DNA from: Cunninghamia lanceolata
Taxonomy: Eukaryota > Streptophyta > Pinopsida > Cupressales > Cupressaceae
Length of the DNA stretch: 64,000 nt
Reading direction: 5' to 3'
NCBI GenBank assembly: GCA_027924645.1
Contig: BSBN01001363.1
Coordinates: 1,538,001 to 1,602,000, forward strand
Under the pieces are notes generated by a model, which saw only the letters and a list, made by a program, of their open reading frames with translations, did not search any database and was not told the DNA's origin. Positions 59,351-64,000 of the stretch are shown piece by piece; position 1 is the stretch's first letter; each line of letters opens with the position of its first letter. The position numbers were made by a program, and so were the translations under genes.

Positions 59351-60035
59351 TTCACCTTGGACTTAGTGCCAAGAGATTTTGATCTCCCCTCTGATTTGGA
59401 CTTAGACTTCTTGTCCTTCTTCTTGCCTTTTTCCTTTGGTCCACCTCGAACAGACAGGGCCTCTTTGGCTGTCTCAGAAGATTTCCTCCGCATCTCTTTA
59501 GATAACAAGTTAACAATCACTTCAGTTGTAAATGTGGTTGTTGTACTTCTAATAGCCACCACAAGATGATCCCACGAGTCAGGTAAGGAACACAAAAGAA
59601 GCATATAGCAGTCTTCTTCTTCTATTTTTACACCTATAGATGTCAATTGTGCAACAATCAGATCAAAGAGTTCAAATGTTCTACTACAGATGCTCCTTCA
59701 TCCATCTTTAGAGAGTACAACTTCTTTCTGAGGAAAATTTTATTCACTAAGGACTTGCCCTGGTAAATATCTCCCAACTTCTTCCACAAATCTTTGGCTA
59801 ACTTCTCCTCATGGATGTTCAATAGAACAGAATCTACTAGACTTAATCTTATCAGTCCTCTGGCTTTCCTGTCAGCTAGGTCCCAATCTTCTTGCTTCAT
59901 GCTTGCAGGTTTAACACCAGAGACAGTAACCCAAAGATCTCTGTCGACCAGCATATCTTCAACCTTAAGTTTCGATAACTCAAAGTTTGTGCCATTGAAC
60001 TTTTTAATGTCTATTTTTCCTGATGTACTTGCCAT
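59332..60035 (-). pseudogene. copia gag, frameshifted
   Basis: Starts MASTSGKIDIKKFNGTNFEL at 60035, about 90 nt after the primer site, as usual for copia. Continues DLWKKLGDIYQGKSL and LRKKLYSLKMDEGASVVEHL. After a frame change near 59650 it reads GVKIEEEDCYMLLLCSLPDSW (UBN2-type gag), LLSKEMRRKS, a Lys/Ser-rich stretch, and CWNCG, the first half of a CCHC knuckle that continues in another frame. Confidence 0.88.
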
Positions 60036-60126
60036 CCTATTTAACAAAATAGACCTCTACAGAACTCCCACTCCCAGAATTAACATAAAAAACCCAACCT
60101 ACCAACAAGGATAACACAACTGGCTA

Positions 60127-60139
60127 GGCTTTGATACCA
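60127..60139 (-). promoter_or_regulatory. Primer binding site of the minus-strand copia element
   Basis: Minus strand TGGTATCAAAGCC lies 2 bp from the LTR terminus at 60142, an initiator tRNA-Met site with one change. Confidence 0.85.
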
Positions 60140-60141
60140 CT

Positions 60142-60458
60142 TGTAAGTAAAGTAGAGGTGTGGAATAATGCTTCCTGAATGATAATTCTAAGGGGATTAT
60201 GCAGCCAGGTAACTTTCAATTCCAAAAACACAGATGAATACACCAGAAATACAAAATAAACAATTTAAGACAACACAAAATGACACCAGATTATGTGGGA
60301 AAACCCTTTCAAGTAAAAGACCCACCACCACAAGAGAGAATATATTTATTATAGTAAACTGAATAGTTACAATAAAGATCCCAGCTCTTTTGCTCAGGTA
60401 TCAATTCTTTACAATTATACAAAGCTGTTTATTCAATCTATATATCTATAGAATAAAC
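60142..60458 (-). mobile_element. 5' LTR of the minus-strand copia element, interrupted
   Basis: Starts TGTAAGTAAAGTAG and follows the 3' LTR for 317 bp up to GAATAAAC, where the plus-strand copia element begins. The remaining roughly 1 kb should continue beyond the window. Confidence 0.85.
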
Positions 60459-61703
60459 TGTTGCAAGTATGAGGATAACTAGTGTTGTCATTGATGTCAA
60501 CATACTCATATTGCATTAATGAGAAGGATTAAATGAGCTGTGTGCTGAGGATACTGAGGTTATTAGTCTCAATCAGGAACAGTGAAGAACAGTGATAAGA
60601 AGAAGGCAAAAGTCCTCAATAGGTTGAGGATAAGAGGATACGGTTTAAAGGGTTTGTAGATATGAGTCTTGAGATGCTCCAGTCAAGATTTTAGAGGTCT
60701 ACATGAATATCTAAAGAAGTTATGATTGCTCAAGTAGAACCGGTTACGATAGGTGTTCAGTGGTTACAGAGTGTCACAGATTGGTCCGGTGAGCTCCAGA
60801 ATTGCATTATCTCATTCTGTGGATTGGAGAGTGTTTAAGAAGTTCGTGTGAAGTGAAAACTAGATTTTTTCATGGTTTGGAGGTCTAGAAGCATCTTTTT
60901 CATTATGACAGTGATGGCAAACTATGTTCTTGAAGTTTCAGATGAAGAACAAAAGAATTCCAGTAAGCTGATAAAGTACGGATGTTCTTGATGACTTAGG
61001 AAAGGTTTTGGTGATCCTTGGATCATGTACAATTATTATTGGTGGTCCACATTGAAGTTAGAGTTTGCATTTGAAGAATAGCCATAGATATTGGTGTTCT
61101 TCCTGAGACTAGCTGACCGAATGTATTACACGTCTTGCGAATAATCTTATAGGTGTTTGCCGCCTTAGATGATTGTTCCTAAATCGATGCCTTGTATAAA
61201 TAAGGGATTGTGAATTCATTTTGAAGTGTGTCTTGGTGTGGATGAGTGTGGCATAGCGAAGAACAGCGAAAGGCAGAGCAGGAGTTTTCAGGCTTAAGTG
61301 GAACTGATCTAGACATGGTAAAGATGTCAATCTCCAGTTCAAGTTTGTAATACTTGTTACTTTGTAGACAGTGTGTCTCTTGTAGGTAGTGTGCCTCTTA
61401 TGAGCAGTGTGCTCGGGCAATGAGCCCTAATTGGCATGTGCCATCTATTTTTCTTATTCTTCTAATAGAGAATAATCCTTGGGTTAATCACCCCATGGTT
61501 TTTCCCTTGACTGAGTTTTTCACGTCAAAATCTTGGTGTCTCATGTGTTGATGTGTATATGCTCTGGTGTTTATGCTTTATGCTTTCATGAGTGATTAAT
61601 TGATATGCTATTAAATAAAAAGAGGATTTAAGTGTTTGAATTGGAAGCAAGTTTTTGTACAACTGATTCACCCCCCTCTCAATTGTGTGCCCTAGATCTA
61701 ACA
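60459..61703 (+). mobile_element. 5' LTR of the plus-strand copia element
   Basis: 1,245 bp, TGTTGCAAGTATG...GATCTAACA, directly followed 2 bp later by the primer site. Non-coding. CTTGTATAAATAAGGG near 61191-61206 supplies a TATA box (TATAAATA). Confidence 0.87.
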
Positions 61704-61705
61704 AT

Positions 61706-61717
61706 TGGTATCAGAGC
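61706..61717 (+). promoter_or_regulatory. Primer binding site (initiator tRNA-Met)
   Basis: Exact TGGTATCAGAGC two bases after the LTR end. Confidence 0.92.
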
Positions 61718-61760
61718 TAAGTTCCTCTAGAAAGAGCTTAACCACTTGAGGAGATCCAGG

Positions 61761-62945
61761 ATGTCATCATACAAGAAGGACAATCCAAAGTTTGATGGAA
61801 CCAACTTCATTCTTTGGAAAGGCTGCATGAAATGTCACTTGGAGTGTATGGGAAAGCCGTACCTGCCCATGGTCACAAAAGCATATACACCTCCACAGGG
61901 TGGTCTGACAACTCTAAATGAAATCACAAATGCTGAAAACAATCTGCGGACCAAACAGGCTCTTCTAAGTGCATTAACTGACTCAGAGTTTTCAAATGTT
62001 ATTGACCTACCAACTGCCTATGAGATCTAGATTAAACTGGAACTTCTGCATGAAGGAGATGAGTATGTTAAGAGTGCAAGGTTGCAGAGTCTCAAAGGGA
62101 AATTTGACAGACTAAAAATGAGAGATGATGAAAATATTACTTCCTTTATGCTAAGACTAAATGAGCCGGTATGTGGAATTAGGAATGCTGGTGGAGTTTT
62201 GGATAAAAATGAGATTGTTGGCAAAATTCTCAAATCTCTTCCTGCTATCTACAAAATCAAGGTTGCTACCATTGATGAATTCAAAGCCCATACAGCTGTC
62301 ACAAGAGACCAATTGGCTGGCAAACTGGCTGCATTTGAAATGACCGAGTTTGGAGATGACCCACCCAAGACTAAATCTGCATTCAAAGCTAGTGCCTCTG
62401 TGAAAGGTAAACAAAGATTTGATCTAGGAGAAAACTCTTCAAGGAAGCTATCATGGTATGATCAAACAAGAAGAGACATGGAAGTGGAAGAAGCAGAAAT
62501 AGCTCAACTTGAAGCCCTCTTTGCAAAGAGACTACTAAGAGGATCCGGTAAGTATGAAGGAAAATTACCCTTTAAGTGCTTCAACTGCAATAAGATTGGG
62601 CATTTTGCCTCAAGATGTCCGGAAACATCTACAAGGTCAAATTCTAATAGACAAAGGTTCCAAAAGAATTGTTATTATGTTCATGAAGAAGATGATAATG
62701 AAGGAGTAACAGATGATGAATCAGAGATAGGAAACAAATCCAGAAATGAATGGGTGTTTATTGCCATCAAGGAAGAAGATCCAATATCCTTTGAATCTAT
62801 CAATCATAAGGTTGTAGAAAGAGCTTTAGCTGCCCAAGTTGAAGAAAAGGATGATTGGGTTATTGACAGTGGATGCTCTCACCATATGACAGGTGACAAG
62901 AACATGTTCTTAGATTTGGAAAGGTATGAAGGAGGTAAAGTTTGG
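61761..62945 (+). pseudogene. copia gag and protease start, broken
   Basis: Begins MSSYKKDNPKFDGTNFILWK at 61761. A TAG at 62028 sits in YEI-IKLE, probably from TGG. It resumes through LKGKFDRLKMRDDENITSFM, VGKILKSLPAIYKIKVATI (UBN2-type gag), a CCHC knuckle CFNCNKIGHFASRC (62577-62618), and the protease DWVIDSGCSHHMTGDKNMF with an intact DSG at 62865-62873. A frameshift near 62940 ends the frame at TGA. Apart from these two lesions it is well preserved. Confidence 0.9.
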
Positions 62946-64000
62946 TGATAATTTTGCTGGTAGAATTAGAGGAAGAGGAACTATTTCTTTTAATGGAAGA
63001 AACAAAACTAGTAATGTGCTATATGTTGAAGGCTTGAAGCACAATATTCTCAGTGTTGGACAGTTGGTGGACAAAGGCTATGATCTGTGATTTAAGGATG
63101 GAAAATGCAAAATCCTTGAAAGATCTGGAATAGAGATTGCATCTGGTACTCAAACTAAAGGTAATATCTTCCACTTGGTTGGTTCTGATAAAAGTTGTCT
63201 GTTTGTTCAAGTTGATTAGAGTTGGTTATGCAATAGAAGGATGTGTCATATAAATTTTGATAGCATCATCAAGATAAGCAATACTCAGGCTGTAAGAGAT
63301 CTTCCAAAATTGGTAAAACCTACAAATAGTTTGTGCAAAGAATGTCAGCTAGGTAAACAGAGCAGAGTCTCATTCAAAAGCAAGGATCAGTCCTCTACCA
63401 GATTATTGGAGTTAGTTCATACTGATCTATGTGGTCTGACAAGAATCAAGAGTATACAAGGTGATAGATACTTCATGTTACTAATTGATGACTATTCCCA
63501 GATGATGTGGGTTACCTTTCTGAAAGAGAAATCAGAAGCATTTGAGAAGTTCAAAACTTCAAGGCTATGGTAGAGAAACAAACCGGATTAAAACTGAAAT
63601 GTCTGAGGTCTAATAGAGGTGGTGAATTCACATCCGGTGAATTCATAGATTTTTGTGAGAAGCATGGTATAAAGAGACAGTTATCTGCCCCTAGGACTCC
63701 ACAGCAGAATGGAGTAGTTGAGAGAAAGAATCGGACCATCCAGGAAGCATCCAGGACAATGATGATGGAAGCAAATGTTCCCCAGATGTTTTGGAAAGAA
63801 GCTGTCAGCACTGCAGTCTACACTCTCAATCGAGTTCAAATCAGAAGCAATACCAGTAAGACTCCTTATGGACATTGGTTTGGCATCACTCCTACTGTGA
63901 GATATTTCAGAGTATTTGGTAGCAAGTGTTACATTAAAAGAGATGAAGATCTAGGAAAGTTTGATGCTAGAAGTGATGAAGGAATTTTCTTGGGTTACTC
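62946..64000 (+). pseudogene. copia pol: pre-integrase and integrase, broken, runs off window
   Basis: After the frameshift: GRIRGRGTISFNGR, YVEGLKHNILSVGQLVDKGY, then TGA near 63088, FKDGKCKILERSG, TAG near 63218. The zinc-binding part is represented by CHINFDSI and CKECQLGKQSRVSF. The integrase core has LVHTDLCG (Asp), LLIDDYSQMMWVTFLK (Asp), a frameshift near 63560, CLRSNRGGEFTSGEF (usually RSDNGGEF) and TPQQNGVVERKNRTI (Glu). It continues FRVFGSKCYIKRDEDLGKFD...GIFLGY at the window edge. RT is not in the window. Confidence 0.88.

Larger units (their letters stand above)
54700..60458 (-). mobile_element. Ty1/copia retrotransposon, decayed, 5' LTR interrupted
   Basis: Minus-strand element: 5' LTR (from 60458, truncated) - primer site - gag - protease - integrase - RT - RNase H - polypurine tract - 3' LTR (56020-54700). 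The GAG-PR-INT-RT-RH order defines Ty1/copia. Inserted into gag copy 5 after AGAAG (54695-54699); the matching right duplication should lie outside the window because another copia element splits the 5' LTR at 60458. Many frameshifts and stops; not autonomous. Confidence 0.9.
60459..64000 (+). mobile_element. Ty1/copia retrotransposon, plus strand, 3' part outside window
   Basis: Full 5' LTR (60459-61703), primer site TGGTATCAGAGC, gag, protease and integrase, cut by the window end inside the integrase. Inserted in the LTR of the minus-strand copia element after TAAAC (60454-60458). It is a different family by gag and LTR sequence. It has fewer lesions than its host, consistent with later insertion. 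Confidence 0.9.

Overview
This window looks like repeat-dense plant nuclear DNA. It is AT-rich, has no bacterial gene organisation, and contains Ty1/copia and Ty3/gypsy-type elements with methionine-initiator-tRNA primer sites, a plant L1-type LINE with a C-terminal RNase H, and a plant-type guanylate-binding protein (GBP) pseudogene. No intact host gene is visible. Very long nested LTR elements suggest a large genome (a gymnosperm is possible), but nothing here fixes the species.

The backbone, from about 3.03 kb to 54.7 kb, is one tandem family in direct orientation. Its unit is: a short LTR of about 324 bp (TG...CA, TATA box), a degenerate tRNA-Met-like primer site, a broken Ty3/gypsy-type gag that stops at the zinc knuckle, an A/T-rich 0.8 to 1.3 kb tail, and an ATAGAAT-type minisatellite. 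Most minisatellites carry a conserved island of about 197 bp, and the next LTR follows. Four LTRs, five gag copies, four tails and four islands are present. There is no protease, RT or integrase, so this is a gag-only (TR-GAG-like) element spread by unequal recombination or in trans.

Later insertions split the array. (1) 4878-21836: a 17 kb minus-strand non-coding element with LARD-like architecture (LTR-internal-LTR-internal-LTR), target duplication CACCA, inserted in gag copy 1. (2) 26334-32559: an essentially full-length but dead L1-type LINE with poly(A) and a 16 bp target duplication, inserted in a minisatellite. (3) 46180-51836: a solo LTR of the same family as (1), target duplication GATAG, carrying a GBP pseudogene with its probable promoter region. 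(4) 54700-60458: a decayed minus-strand Ty1/copia element in gag copy 5. (5) 60459-64000+: a plus-strand Ty1/copia element inserted in the 5' LTR of (4) and running off the window.

The first 3 kb holds no gene that can be recognised. Its right end resembles the terminus of another LTR abutting the array.

The most unusual points are the minisatellite-bearing tandem gag-only retrotransposon array with its conserved islands, the GBP gene fragment carried inside an LTR, and the reciprocal duplication and loss of the same 540 bp LTR end in the LARD-like composite.
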